Source of the DNA: Lutispora sp003527145
GTDB lineage: Bacteria > Bacillota > Clostridia > Lutisporales > Lutisporaceae
Direction of reading: 5' to 3'
Assembly: GCA_029983695.1 (NCBI GenBank)
Contig: JASBZB010000004.1
Location: forward strand, 89,410-153,409
Length of the DNA stretch: 64,000 nt
The first letter of the stretch is position 1. Each line of letters starts with the position of its first letter. Positions 43,632 to 51,872 of this stretch are shown here, in pieces. The notes beneath the pieces were generated by a model. The model did no database searches and had not been told where the DNA came from. It saw only the letters and a list, made by a program, of their open reading frames with translations. The position numbers and the translations under genes were made by a program.

Positions 43632-45665
43632 ATGTCATATACATTTGCATTGGTGGGAAACCCTAATTGCGGCAAGACTACCATGTTCAATGAGATCACA
43701 GGAAGCACCCAGCATGTCGGAAACTGGCCGGGGGTCACTGTAGAGAAGAAGGAAGGCAAGGCTAAGAAGCTCAAAGAAAATGTAAGGATTGTTGATTTGC
43801 CGGGAATCTATTCCCTGTCTCCATACACAATGGAAGAAATAATAGCCAGGGATTATATAATCGATGAAAAGCCGGATCTGGTCATAAATATTATCGAAGC
43901 AACAAATATAGAAAGGAATCTCTATCTGACCACTCAGCTCATGGAATTGGGAGTGCCTGTCGTTGCAGCCCTAAACATGATGGATGCAGTAGAGGCCAGA
44001 GGGGACAAGATAGACATTGGAAAGCTGGAAAAGCATCTGGGCATACCCGTCGTTCCCACTTCGGCCAGCAAAGGGCAGGGTGTCAAGGAACTGATGGAAA
44101 AAGCGCTGAGCGTGGTTCAGACAGCGGCATCCGGAGGGGGGCAATCCTCACAAAAAATATATGAAGACGATATAGAAAAATGCGTTTCTGATATCGGGGC
44201 TATTGCAGCAAAAGAACTGGACAGCAAATATAATGTTCGCTGGGTTGCTTTGAAGCTTCTGGAGGACGATGAAAGGCTGAAGGAGAAGCTGAATATTCCT
44301 GCATCTTTGCTGACGATAGTTGCAAATTGCCGTGAAAAGCTTGAAAAGCAATATAACAATGACATGGAGACCATAATTGCGGATAACAGGTATAATTTTA
44401 TTTCCGGCATTGTGGGCAAGACGGTAAAAAAGAAATCCGGCAGCGGCCTCACTCTATCCGATAAAATTGACAAAGTAGTCACCAACCGCATACTGGCCAT
44501 ACCGATATTCTTTGTGATAATGTGGTTCGTCTATCATATTTCCATTTCTACTCTGGGGGACTATACCATCGGAAAAGTGGAGTGGCTCATGGGAGATGTC
44601 ATAGGCGGCACAGTGGAAGGCTGGCTTGAAGCTTCAGGTGCTGCCGAGTGGCTGCGCGGGCTAATCATAGACGGCGTCATAGGCGGAGTCGGCGGGGTAT
44701 TGACCTTTGTCCCTCAGCTGATGATTTTATTCTTCTTCATCTCCCTGCTGGAAGACAGCGGATATATGGCAAGAGTTGCCTTCATCATGGACAGGATTTT
44801 CAGGAGATTCGGCCTTTCAGGCAAATCCTTTATTCCCATGCTGATCGGAACCGGATGCTCTGTTCCGGGGATCATGGCTACCAGAACCATAGAAAATGAA
44901 AAGGACAGAAAGATGACCATCATGCTGACCCCTTTCATACCTTGCGGAGCAAAATGGCCGGTGTTTGCCATGTTTATCGCAGCCTTCTTTTCCGATAAGG
45001 CCTGGATAGCCCCTTCGCTATATATAATTGGGATAGGAGTAGCAATATTATCAGGTATTATATTAAAAAATACGATCCTAAAAGGAGAGGCGGCGCCCTT
45101 TGTAATGGAGCTGCCCGAATATAGGATTCCAAGGCTCAAAAGTGTTCTCATCCACATGTGGAACAGAGCCAAGGCCTTTATGATAAAAGCAGGTACAATA
45201 ATATTTGTTGCCTCCGGAGTCATCTGGATGCTGCAATCCTTTGATTTCTCATTTGCAATGGTGGAAGCGGAAAACAGCATGCTGGCTTCCATAGGCAAAA
45301 CTATAGCCCCGATATTTGCTCCTCTCGGATTCGGAGAATGGAAGGCCGCTGTTGCCACAGTGACAGGGCTGCTTGCTAAAGAGGTAGTGGTAGCTACTTT
45401 GGGCATACTTCATGGGATAGGCGAGGTTGCAGAAGATGACCCGACTCTCCTTGCAGGAATTGCCCAGAGCTTTACGGCATTGAGCGCATTTTCATTCATG
45501 ATATTTACTCTTGTTGCAGCGCCTTGCTTTGCAGCCATCGGTGCTATGAAAAGGGAATTCAACTCATGGAAATGGACCTTTATAACCCTCGGATATCAAA
45601 CAGGGCTTGCATGGATATTGGGAACATTGGTGTTTCAAATCGGCAGGGCGGTTGGACTCGGATAA
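43632..45665 (+). CDS. feoB: ferrous iron transporter FeoB
   Basis: This 677-residue protein has an N-terminal G domain (G1 GNPNCGKTT about 9-17, G2 region with NWPGVTVEKKEG, G3 DLPGIYSL, G4 NMMD, G5 SASKG) followed by the spacer domain and a membrane part with GxxCS-type gate motif IGTGCSVPGIMA and the second gate FIPCGAKWPVFAM. It imports Fe2+. The ATG at 43632 follows AAAGGGGG; the earlier in-frame ATG at 43560 region would add 26 unrelated residues. Confidence 0.96.
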   Translation: MSYTFALVGNPNCGKTTMFNEITGSTQHVGNWPGVTVEKKEGKAKKLKENVRIVDLPGIYSLSPYTMEEIIARDYIIDEKPDLVINIIEATNIERNLYLTTQLMELGVPVVAALNMMDAVEARGDKIDIGKLEKHLGIPVVPTSASKGQGVKELMEKALSVVQTAASGGGQSSQKIYEDDIEKCVSDIGAIAAKELDSKYNVRWVALKLLEDDERLKEKLNIPASLLTIVANCREKLEKQYNNDMETIIADNRYNFISGIVGKTVKKKSGSGLTLSDKIDKVVTNRILAIPIFFVIMWFVYHISISTLGDYTIGKVEWLMGDVIGGTVEGWLEASGAAEWLRGLIIDGVIGGVGGVLTFVPQLMILFFFISLLEDSGYMARVAFIMDRIFRRFGLSGKSFIPMLIGTGCSVPGIMATRTIENEKDRKMTIMLTPFIPCGAKWPVFAMFIAAFFSDKAWIAPSLYIIGIGVAILSGIILKNTILKGEAAPFVMELPEYRIPRLKSVLIHMWNRAKAFMIKAGTIIFVASGVIWMLQSFDFSFAMVEAENSMLASIGKTIAPIFAPLGFGEWKAAVATVTGLLAKEVVVATLGILHGIGEVAEDDPTLLAGIAQSFTALSAFSFMIFTLVAAPCFAAIGAMKREFNSWKWTFITLGYQTGLAWILGTLVFQIGRAVGLG

Positions 45666-45734
45666 GTCAACCGCTTTGGCAGAAATTATATAAAGGAATG
45701 ACTCAATAATAATATTTAAAAGGTGGCGTATATA

Positions 45735-45890
45735 ATGATCAATTATATTTTAGGCGGGATCATATTTGGCTTGATGATTTTAGCATCGATCAACACCATT
45801 AAAAGGATTAAGAAAGAATCCTGTGCATGCGGCGGAAGCTGCTCGGGATGCCATTCAAAATGTGGATGCGGACATGATGACAATCCATAG
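45735..45890 (+). CDS. FeoB-associated Cys-rich membrane protein
   Basis: This 51-residue protein has one membrane helix (MINYILGGIIFGLMILASIN) and a Cys-rich tail (SCACGGSCSGCHSKCGCGHD). This is the usual small partner encoded after feoB in Clostridia (PF12669-type). AAAGGTGG precedes the ATG. The Cys cluster may hand over or sense iron; the function is not established. Confidence 0.88.
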   Translation: MINYILGGIIFGLMILASINTIKRIKKESCACGGSCSGCHSKCGCGHDDNP

Positions 45891-45935
45891 ATTAGAAGAA
45901 TTTAAAGAAGAATAGTCAAAAGAGGGATGGTGCTT

Positions 45936-46295
45936 ATGCCAAACGATCAGTGGAATTTGAAGGAACTGCTGAAAGACAGCAATTGCAGGCTTACGGGCCA
46001 GCGGCAGGAGATACTAAGGATTCTGGCTGAAAACAGGAACAGGCACTTCAGTGCCAAAGAGATATACGACTTACTGAAGGAAAGGGATGCAGGAATCGGC
46101 TTGTCCACGGTATACAGGACACTGCCGCTGCTTGAAGAACTAAAGCTTGCGTATAGGATTCATCTAAATGACGGACATATGCGCTATCAATATTCCACTC
46201 CCGAGGAGCGGTATGGGCATCATCACCTTATATGCAAGAATTGCGGGGCAATACTGGATATGATAGAGATCGACACGAGGATGAAGCTTATATAG
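45936..46295 (+). CDS. Fur-family regulator, C-terminally truncated
   Basis: This 119-residue protein has the Fur winged helix (LTGQRQEILRILAENRNRHF, AKEIYDLLKERDAGIGLSTV, YRTLPLLEELKLAYRI) and the first part of the dimerisation domain (YGHHHLICKNCGAILDMIEI). It then ends with DTRMKLI. Full-length Fur/PerR/Zur proteins go on for 25-35 residues with a second CxxC and further metal ligands, absent here. The HHH and CKNC are present. It may be inactive or a metal-independent form. ATG 45936 fits GAGGG better than the ATG at 45927. Confidence 0.8.
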   Translation: MPNDQWNLKELLKDSNCRLTGQRQEILRILAENRNRHFSAKEIYDLLKERDAGIGLSTVYRTLPLLEELKLAYRIHLNDGHMRYQYSTPEERYGHHHLICKNCGAILDMIEIDTRMKLI

Positions 46296-46493
46296 AAATT
46301 ATCATAAAAGCATTACGAATAAAAAATACATAAGCGGTGAGATAAGATTGATGTTTTGTATATTGGATAGATTTTTGGGGCGAGGGGCTTATCATGAGAT
46401 TTGGGATAAGCTCAGAGAGCAAAGTGGAAATCTGTAGCTTATATGGTTATAATGAATATATATTGTAATCTGTGAGTTAAGGAAGGTAAGGGC

Positions 46494-47159
46494 ATGAGAG
46501 TATCTGTTTCACCATCGCTGGAGAACTATCTGAAAGTGATCCTGCAGCTGCAGGAGGATGGGAATGCTGCCAGGATTACCGATTTGGCAGAGAGATTGAG
46601 CGTTGCAAAATCCAGTGCTAATCAGGCGGTTAAGCTGCTTAAGGATCAAGGACTTGTAAAGCATGAAAAGTATGGACAATTGGAGCTTACGGAAAGAGGC
46701 TCTGCCCTTGCCCGGGAAATATCAAAGAGGCATGAAGTGCTGATGAGTTTTTTGGTGGATGTGCTCAAAGTAGACCTTGCAACTGCAGAAAATGATGCTT
46801 GCCTTATGGAGCATGCCATCAGCCCTGCCACTATGGAGAAGCTTTCATCATATGTAGAGCAGCAGCTGGGATACCCTCTGGAAGAAGAGCAGCCAAGCGG
46901 AGAAAAGGCAAAATCGGGCATGAAAATATTAAAAAAGCTTGATGCCGTATTGCCGGGAACAAGGGCCAGGGTGGTTAAGCTTACTTCAAAGGGTGCATTG
47001 GGGCATAGGTTGATGGAAATGGGCATAATGCCGGGTACGGAAATACTGGTTGAGGCATATGCTCCCATGGGTGATCCCATTGAAATAAAAGTCCGCGGAT
47101 ATAGTCTCGCTATAAGGAAAGCCGAAGCAAGCAATGTTCTTGTCGAGTTAATATTATAG
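46494..47159 (+). CDS. DtxR/MntR-family metal-dependent repressor with FeoA-like domain
   Basis: This 221-residue protein has an N-terminal winged helix (SLENYLKVILQLQEDGNAAR, LSVAKSSANQAVKLLKDQGL), the metal-binding/dimerisation domain (LAREISKRHEVLMSFLVDVL, ACLMEHAISPATMEKL with CxxEH ligands) and a C-terminal FeoA/SH3-like domain (GHRLMEMGIMPGTEILVEAY). It should bind Fe2+ or Mn2+ and repress transport genes, probably feo. AAGGAAGG lies upstream of the ATG. Confidence 0.9.
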   Translation: MRVSVSPSLENYLKVILQLQEDGNAARITDLAERLSVAKSSANQAVKLLKDQGLVKHEKYGQLELTERGSALAREISKRHEVLMSFLVDVLKVDLATAENDACLMEHAISPATMEKLSSYVEQQLGYPLEEEQPSGEKAKSGMKILKKLDAVLPGTRARVVKLTSKGALGHRLMEMGIMPGTEILVEAYAPMGDPIEIKVRGYSLAIRKAEASNVLVELIL

Positions 47160-47270
47160 AATTGTGACTATGCCTGATGTACCCTGTTTATCACAGCCGT
47201 TTTACAAACATGGCATAAAGTGGTATAATGCTGCTGAATAATACCTGATGGGATAATAGGAGGGTAAGCT

Positions 47271-47759
47271 TTGGGAAATATAAAGACAAATGCTATGCGT
47301 ATACTTGATAAAGCAGGAATTCCATATAGCACATATGAATATGACCATAGCGACGGCCTGGTTGACGGCATTACGGTTGCGGACAAAATAGGCCAGCCTG
47401 TTCAAAAGGTCTATAAAACCCTTGTGACAAAGGGGACCAGCAGAGAGTACTATGTTTTTGTCATTCCCGTTGCTGATGAACTTGATCTGAAAGCGGCGGC
47501 AAGGGCGGTAGGTGAAAAAGCTGTCGAGATGATCAAGGTCGCGGATATTAACAAGATTACAGGCTATATCCGGGGAGGTTGCTCGCCGATAGGTATGAAG
47601 AAAGAATATAAGACGGTATTGGATAGCTCCTGCGATGCCATGGATACCTTTATCGTGAGCGCAGGGAAGATAGGGCATCAAATTGAACTAGCCCCTAAGG
47701 ATCTAATAAAGCTGATCAACTGCAAGACGGATAGTGTCATTGTACCAAGAAATATATAA
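47271..47759 (+). CDS. ybaK: Cys-tRNA(Pro)/Cys-tRNA(Cys) deacylase YbaK/EbsC
   Basis: This 162-residue YbaK-type editing protein has IPYSTYEYDHSDGLVDGITV, QKVYKTLVTKGTSREYYVFV, LKAAARAVGEKAVEMIKVAD and the conserved GYIRGGCSPIGMKK. It hydrolyses mischarged Cys from tRNA-Pro. The start is TTG behind GGAGGGT. Confidence 0.92.
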   Translation: MGNIKTNAMRILDKAGIPYSTYEYDHSDGLVDGITVADKIGQPVQKVYKTLVTKGTSREYYVFVIPVADELDLKAAARAVGEKAVEMIKVADINKITGYIRGGCSPIGMKKEYKTVLDSSCDAMDTFIVSAGKIGHQIELAPKDLIKLINCKTDSVIVPRNI

Positions 47760-47830
47760 AGAATGAGAAGAAAAAATATTTTTCAAATAATTGAATTTAA
47801 ATTATTAAATGCAACTTGTATTCTAAAAAA

Positions 47831-47873
47831 GGATAGCTTTCTATGAGAAATAAACGTTCATAGAAAGCTATCC
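47831..47873 (-). terminator. strong terminator of the GerMN gene
   Basis: GGATAGCTTTCTATGA and TCATAGAAAGCTATCC form a perfect 16-pair stem with an 11-base loop. On the minus strand it is followed by TTTTTT. Confidence 0.85.
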
Positions 47874-47890
47874 TTAATTAGAAAGATTTA

Positions 47891-48391
47891 TTATTCAAGC
47901 AATTTAATTTTGCCGTCATCTGTTAATGTGATATCCGGAACAATTGCTTTATCTGTCTCAGTATCTCCAATTATAGGTACCTCCTCTCCATCAAGTAGAA
48001 ATTTTACTCCGTCAATGCCCAGCGATTTATTCAAACATAATGTATCGGTGATGGTGTAGATTATATTACATATACCGCTAGAGCCTAGGCTATAAGAATT
48101 AAATTCATGGCTCATATTAACGTATGCAATTTTTTCTTTGACCTCTAAAGAAAGCAATTTAGTTCCTTCAGGATATATATGAGGATATTTAAGCAGTTCG
48201 TTTACCACAATACTAGGGGTACAGTCTTTTATGGGCTTTTCATCTATAGACCACTCAAGAAGGGGACCCTTTGGTATTATAAATTTGATATTGGTAATAT
48301 TTTGATTTTGACTAGCTGTGCTATTACTATTTGTGCACCCGCTTATTACAAAACACAAAACCAATAAAATTGGCATTATTCTTTTTAACAT
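47891..48391 (-). CDS. GerMN-domain lipoprotein
   Basis: This 166-residue protein has a lipoprotein signal MLKRIMPILLVLCFVISGCT and a GerMN-type domain (IVVNELLKYPHIYPEGTKLL, SLEVKEKIAYVNMSHEFNSY, ICNIIYTITDTLCLNKSLGI, DGVKFLLDGEEVP). GerM-type proteins act in sporulation and germination envelope complexes. This short form is common in Clostridia as a stand-alone lipoprotein. Confidence 0.85.
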   Translation of the reverse strand: MLKRIMPILLVLCFVISGCTNSNSTASQNQNITNIKFIIPKGPLLEWSIDEKPIKDCTPSIVVNELLKYPHIYPEGTKLLSLEVKEKIAYVNMSHEFNSYSLGSSGICNIIYTITDTLCLNKSLGIDGVKFLLDGEEVPIIGDTETDKAIVPDITLTDDGKIKLLE

Positions 48392-48609
48392 TAATTCACT
48401 TCCTTTTAATGCTTATAAAACGATTATAGCACAATAATACATGGTTATAAATGCTATCCAAAAATGTGTATTATTATGATATAATCTGAATATGGTTTTA
48501 AAAGACCTATGAGTTTAATTAATATTGTAATTATCCGGAATGCTATTACATCTAAAAAACCAAGCTACAACAGGCATTAACCTCTATTGCTTGGTTCTTT
48601 AGATTAATA

Positions 48610-48834
48610 CTATGCATGTTTGAAAATATCATACTCTTTATCAAACTTGAATCGCTTAATGCCTTCTAATAATTTTATATTAAGCTCCTGAAAGCAATCT
48701 TCATCAAAATGACCGTTGATATAGCTATTCTTATACAATTGCCATCTAAATATATCCGTTATCTCTTTAAGAGCTTCCTTATCTCCTTTTAATGATTTAG
48801 TATGTATTTCCTTTAATTTCTTATTTATTACCAT
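48610..48834 (-). CDS. HTH_16-type small regulator (conjugative-transposon-like)
   Basis: This 74-residue protein has KSLKGDKEALKEITDIFRWQ, HFDEDCFQELNIKLLEGIKR, FKFDKEYDIFKH, the helical N-terminal region related to sigma region 2 seen in HTH_16-type proteins of conjugative transposons. It lies downstream of YvrJ and the sigma-like gene. A full cassette of this kind in Bacilli and Clostridia often also carries DUF1659/DUF2922 genes, absent here. Confidence 0.7.
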   Translation of the reverse strand: MVINKKLKEIHTKSLKGDKEALKEITDIFRWQLYKNSYINGHFDEDCFQELNIKLLEGIKRFKFDKEYDIFKHA

Positions 48835-48849
48835 GGAATTCTCCTTTCA

Positions 48850-48993
48850 TTAATCGTTTTTAGATAATAATTCGGCCATATTTATAAGCATCCGGTTTAT
48901 TTGATCTAATTGTTTTTCTATCCGAATAAGTAGGAAAGCAGTAACAGCAATAGGAAAACCAACATTAGAGATTAAGCTAATCAGCTCTTCCAC
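48850..48993 (-). CDS. YvrJ-family small membrane protein
   Basis: This 47-residue protein, MEELISLISNVGFPIAVTAF then LLIRIEKQLDQINRMLINMA, is the YvrJ family pattern: one membrane helix followed by an amphipathic helix, holin-like in size. Start GTG behind AGGGGG; it overlaps the end of the sigma-like gene by 17 bases. Function is unsettled in the family. Confidence 0.78.
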   Translation of the reverse strand: MEELISLISNVGFPIAVTAFLLIRIEKQLDQINRMLINMAELLSKND

Positions 48994-49525
48994 ACTTTTC
49001 ACCCCCTAAGGTTTTTTTTAGAGTGGATAACGCTGCTTTTCTCACTTTTGATATAGTTTGTTTTGTGACGCCTAGCTCTTTTGCAATCTGATATAATGAT
49101 TTATCCTCAATAATTTGTTTGAAAATAACTAGCTTTTGTCTTTCTGTTAATTGATTTATTGCTTTGATTATTGATGGATCATCAAAGTAATCACTTAGTT
49201 CTTTTGTGTTGCTTGTCCTATGAATCTCCTCTTCAAAATAAGATGTTTTGTCTATTATACTATCTATTAATTCTGTTCCGGTTTCTAAGTTTTCCTTGTT
49301 AAGTATGTATAGCTCTTTATCTTTTTGGTTAGATACTTTCCTATATATTTCTTTGTATGATAATGAGATAGTTTTGCTTATATAGCTTAAAAAATGTATT
49401 TCGTATAGAAAATTATTGAATTGTTTATTTATCATTTTACGGGCTTCTTCACTACCACTATTAGCCTCTTCATATAACTTTTTCATGTCTTTGTTTTTAA
49501 GAAATTTTTTTAATAAAGTATCCAC
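48977..49525 (-). CDS. sigma-70-like factor (regions 2 and 4)
   Basis: This 182-residue protein has an N-terminal region resembling sigma region 2 (KKLYEEANSGSEEARKMINK, QFNNFLYEIHFLSYISKTIS) and a C-terminal region 4 HTH (LTERQKLVIFKQIIEDKSLY, QIAKELGVTKQTISKVRKAA). Its closest kin in my recollection are sigma-like genes in phage or conjugative cassettes with YvrJ. AGGAGG precedes the ATG. Its target promoters are unknown. Confidence 0.75.
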   Translation of the reverse strand: MDTLLKKFLKNKDMKKLYEEANSGSEEARKMINKQFNNFLYEIHFLSYISKTISLSYKEIYRKVSNQKDKELYILNKENLETGTELIDSIIDKTSYFEEEIHRTSNTKELSDYFDDPSIIKAINQLTERQKLVIFKQIIEDKSLYQIAKELGVTKQTISKVRKAALSTLKKTLGGEKCGRAD

Positions 49526-49762
49526 TGATCACACCTCCTAAAGTTCACTGTGATGTGGCTTAAATTCTTGTATGGCAATGCTTTAATGCTTTGTGGGAGT
49601 ATATAGTTATACTACAAATACAAACGTCTATATTAAAAAAATACTTTTTTGAGCTCTAATATATAAGACGCCTTTTTTTTTGAAAAAGTCACCCTTTTAA
49701 AAAATAATTTCCATTTATGGAAAAGAACGCATTTCGTCGAATGATTAACCTTGAAAAGCTCG

Positions 49763-49791
49763 TTGACACAGAGTTTTGGATATAATATAAT
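49763..49791 (+). promoter_or_regulatory. promoter of the ABC-F leader
   Basis: TTGACA (49763-49768) and TATAAT (49786-49791) have a 17-base spacer. The start near 49798 gives a leader of about 275 bases before the ABC-F gene. Confidence 0.78.
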
Positions 49792-49797
49792 CTAATT

Positions 49798-50073
49798 GCT
49801 ATTATTTCGAAAGGAAGGTATAAAAGGAGATATGATTAACTAGTCTATTCTTTGCTTAGAGATGATCACAATTTGTAACTTTGTTATTAAGCTGGATAGG
49901 ATAGTTATGCCCTTTAATAAATACTTGCTTTTCAATAGCGTTAAAAGTAAAATGACGTAAGAATACTGCCTTTTTGTTTGCCTGTTTTTTGAAGCAAGGC
50001 TCTAGTGCGGTATTATGAAAGTTTGTATAAGAGTATGGTGTATCCTCTCCGGCAATCATGGAGGGGATTTTTT
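49798..50073 (+). promoter_or_regulatory. attenuator leader of the ABC-F gene
   Basis: The leader contains a candidate 3-codon ORF MIN (49832-49843; SD AAAGGAG only 2 bases away), a long-range pair AATACTGC (49962) with GCGGTATT (50007), and a final terminator-like hairpin ATCCTCTCC (50042-50050)/GGAGGGGAT (50060-50068) ending in T6 directly at the ATG. The 3' arm is also the ribosome binding site. Long attenuated leaders are known for antibiotic-resistance ABC-F genes such as vmlR and msrD; the mechanism here is inferred. Confidence 0.65.
50042..50073 (+). terminator. terminator/SD-sequestering hairpin at the ABC-F start
   Basis: A 9-pair stem (one G-T pair) with a 9-base loop and TTTTTT (50068-50073) immediately before the ATG at 50074. 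It can both end transcription and hide GGAGGGGA. Confidence 0.75.
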
Positions 50074-51696
50074 ATGTTGATAGCTCAGATGAGTGGAGTC
50101 AAGAAGTATTATAACGATAGATTGATACTGAAGGTTGACGATTTTAAGATATATAAAAATGACAGGATCGGTATAGTAGGCTTAAATGGCTCAGGGAAGA
50201 CTACATTCCTTAACATTCTGACCAATAGGGTCATGCCCGATGAAGGAGTATCGGCGATTTATGGAACCTACGCTTATATAACCCAGCTTGGGGATGAAGA
50301 AAAAACCGGCATAGATGATTATGCAGCCAGCAGATTTGGTGTAAGCGGTTTGAACAATGAAGGTTTAAGCGGAGGTGAAATAGCCAGGCTCAAGATAGCC
50401 AAGGCTTTAGGTAAGGAGAATTCTTTGATCATTGGAGACGAGCCCACAAGCAATCTTGACAACCAAGGGATAGAGCTTCTGCAAAAGGAGCTGATGCAAT
50501 TTAGCGGAGCAATACTGATTGTATCCCACGATAGAGAGTTTTTAGATACGGTTTGCAATACGATACTGGAGATCGAAAGCGGAGAAGTACGGCTTTATAA
50601 AGGCAATTACTCTAAATACAAGGAATTGAAAGAAAAAGAAAGAGAACGGGCTGCATTTGAGTATGATCAGTATGTTTCAGAAAAGAACAGGCTGCACGAA
50701 GCTGCAGAGCAAAAGACGAACGAATCAAAAACAATGCGGAAAGCTCCTAAAAGGATGGGAAATTCAGAGGCTCGGCTTCATAAGATGGGCAATCAGGCTG
50801 CAAAAGCAACCCTTGACAGGCGGATTAATGCCATTAAGACCAGGCTTGAAAAGCTTGAAGTGAAGCAAAAACCAAAGGAACAGCAGGAAATCAATATAGA
50901 CATACAAAAGACCAGACAGCTTTATTCCAAGGTTATATTGAGCTCTGACGGACTTGATAAAAGCTTCGGGGATAAGGTAGTTTTCAAAGAGGCCCAATTC
51001 AAGGTGTTCAACAATAGCAAAACTGCTGTAATAGGTCCAAATGGGAGCGGCAAGACCACACTTATCAAGATGATCATAAATGGCGATCCGGCAATAAACA
51101 GAGCTATAGGTGCCAAAATCGGCTACTTCAGCCAGGATATGAGCATTTTAGATAGCAGCAGGACATTGCTGGAGAATGTTATGGAAAGCAGCATATATGA
51201 TGAAACCTTTGCAAGGATTCTGCTTGCCAGGCTCCTGTTTAAGCAGGAAGAAGTCATGAAAAAGGTTTCTTTGCTGAGCGGAGGCGAAAGGGTAAAAGCG
51301 GCCCTGGCAAAAATAATTCTGAGCGATTTTAATGTACTGGTTTTAGATGAACCCACCAATTATCTGGACATATATTCGATGGAAGCAATAGAGGAAGCGG
51401 TACTGAGCTATAACGGAACTGTGGTATTTGTTTCTCACGATAGAAGATTTGTAAGCAATATCGCCGATCATATAATAGCCATTGAGAATCAGAAAACCAT
51501 ATGCTTTGACGGGACATACAGCGATTACATCCGGAAAAAAGAAGAATCGACGCAGCAAAATGATAAATCAGCCGACAAGATGGTGCTTCAGCACCGCATG
51601 GCAGAAATACTGGGGAAATTGAGCATGCCGTCTAAGAATGACGATATTGAGGCCCTTGACAGGGAGTACAAGGAAATCATTAAAAAGCTAAGGTAA
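50074..51696 (+). CDS. ABC-F ribosomal protection-type ATPase
   Basis: This 540-residue protein has two ABC domains and no membrane segments. Domain 1: GLNGSGKTT, LSGGEIARLKIAKAL, GDEPTSNLD. Domain 2: GPNGSGKTT, LSGGERVKAALAKII, VLDEPTNYLD. A charged linker of about 80 residues (KERERAAFEYDQYVSEKNRL...) lies between them, with a shortened domain 1 as in the antibiotic-resistance Lsa/Vga/Msr-type members. Those bind the ribosome E site and displace drugs such as lincosamides, pleuromutilins or macrolides. Drug specificity cannot be read here. The ATG at 50074 follows GGAGGGGA. The attenuated leader supports a drug-inducible role. Confidence 0.9.
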   Translation: MLIAQMSGVKKYYNDRLILKVDDFKIYKNDRIGIVGLNGSGKTTFLNILTNRVMPDEGVSAIYGTYAYITQLGDEEKTGIDDYAASRFGVSGLNNEGLSGGEIARLKIAKALGKENSLIIGDEPTSNLDNQGIELLQKELMQFSGAILIVSHDREFLDTVCNTILEIESGEVRLYKGNYSKYKELKEKERERAAFEYDQYVSEKNRLHEAAEQKTNESKTMRKAPKRMGNSEARLHKMGNQAAKATLDRRINAIKTRLEKLEVKQKPKEQQEINIDIQKTRQLYSKVILSSDGLDKSFGDKVVFKEAQFKVFNNSKTAVIGPNGSGKTTLIKMIINGDPAINRAIGAKIGYFSQDMSILDSSRTLLENVMESSIYDETFARILLARLLFKQEEVMKKVSLLSGGERVKAALAKIILSDFNVLVLDEPTNYLDIYSMEAIEEAVLSYNGTVVFVSHDRRFVSNIADHIIAIENQKTICFDGTYSDYIRKKEESTQQNDKSADKMVLQHRMAEILGKLSMPSKNDDIEALDREYKEIIKKLR

Positions 51697-51762
51697 TTGC
51701 AGTAGCAGAGAAATCGTTAAAACGATTCTGTATATTAGTGTAATGTTTATAATGTGCCAATT

Positions 51763-51812
51763 AAAGAAGGAAAAGACATATATCAGAAATGTATACCTGC
51801 TTTTCCTTCTTT
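51763..51812. terminator. bidirectional terminator
   Basis: AAAGAAGGAAAAG and CTTTTCCTTCTTT are perfect inverse arms around a 24-base loop, between the convergent ABC-F and permease genes. Both strands have T-rich ends. Confidence 0.75.
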
Positions 51813-51872
51813 CAAATCCAAATTCATTACTTTTGCTTTGTATGTCGAGCTTTGTCTATCGAAAGATAATTG

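Noticed and set aside
44714..45406. 230-codon minus-strand ORF
   Set aside because: Shadow of feoB with no start signal.
46351..46437. 28-codon ORF between the Fur and DtxR-type genes
   Set aside because: Weak ribosome binding site and no recognisable feature; too short to support.
46494..47159. DtxR-FeoA fusion as a novelty
   Set aside because: A FeoA/SH3-like third domain is normal in full-length DtxR-family repressors.
49856..50059. 67-codon minus-strand ORF upstream of the ABC-F gene
   Set aside because: It covers the structured leader of the ABC-F gene and has no ribosome binding site.
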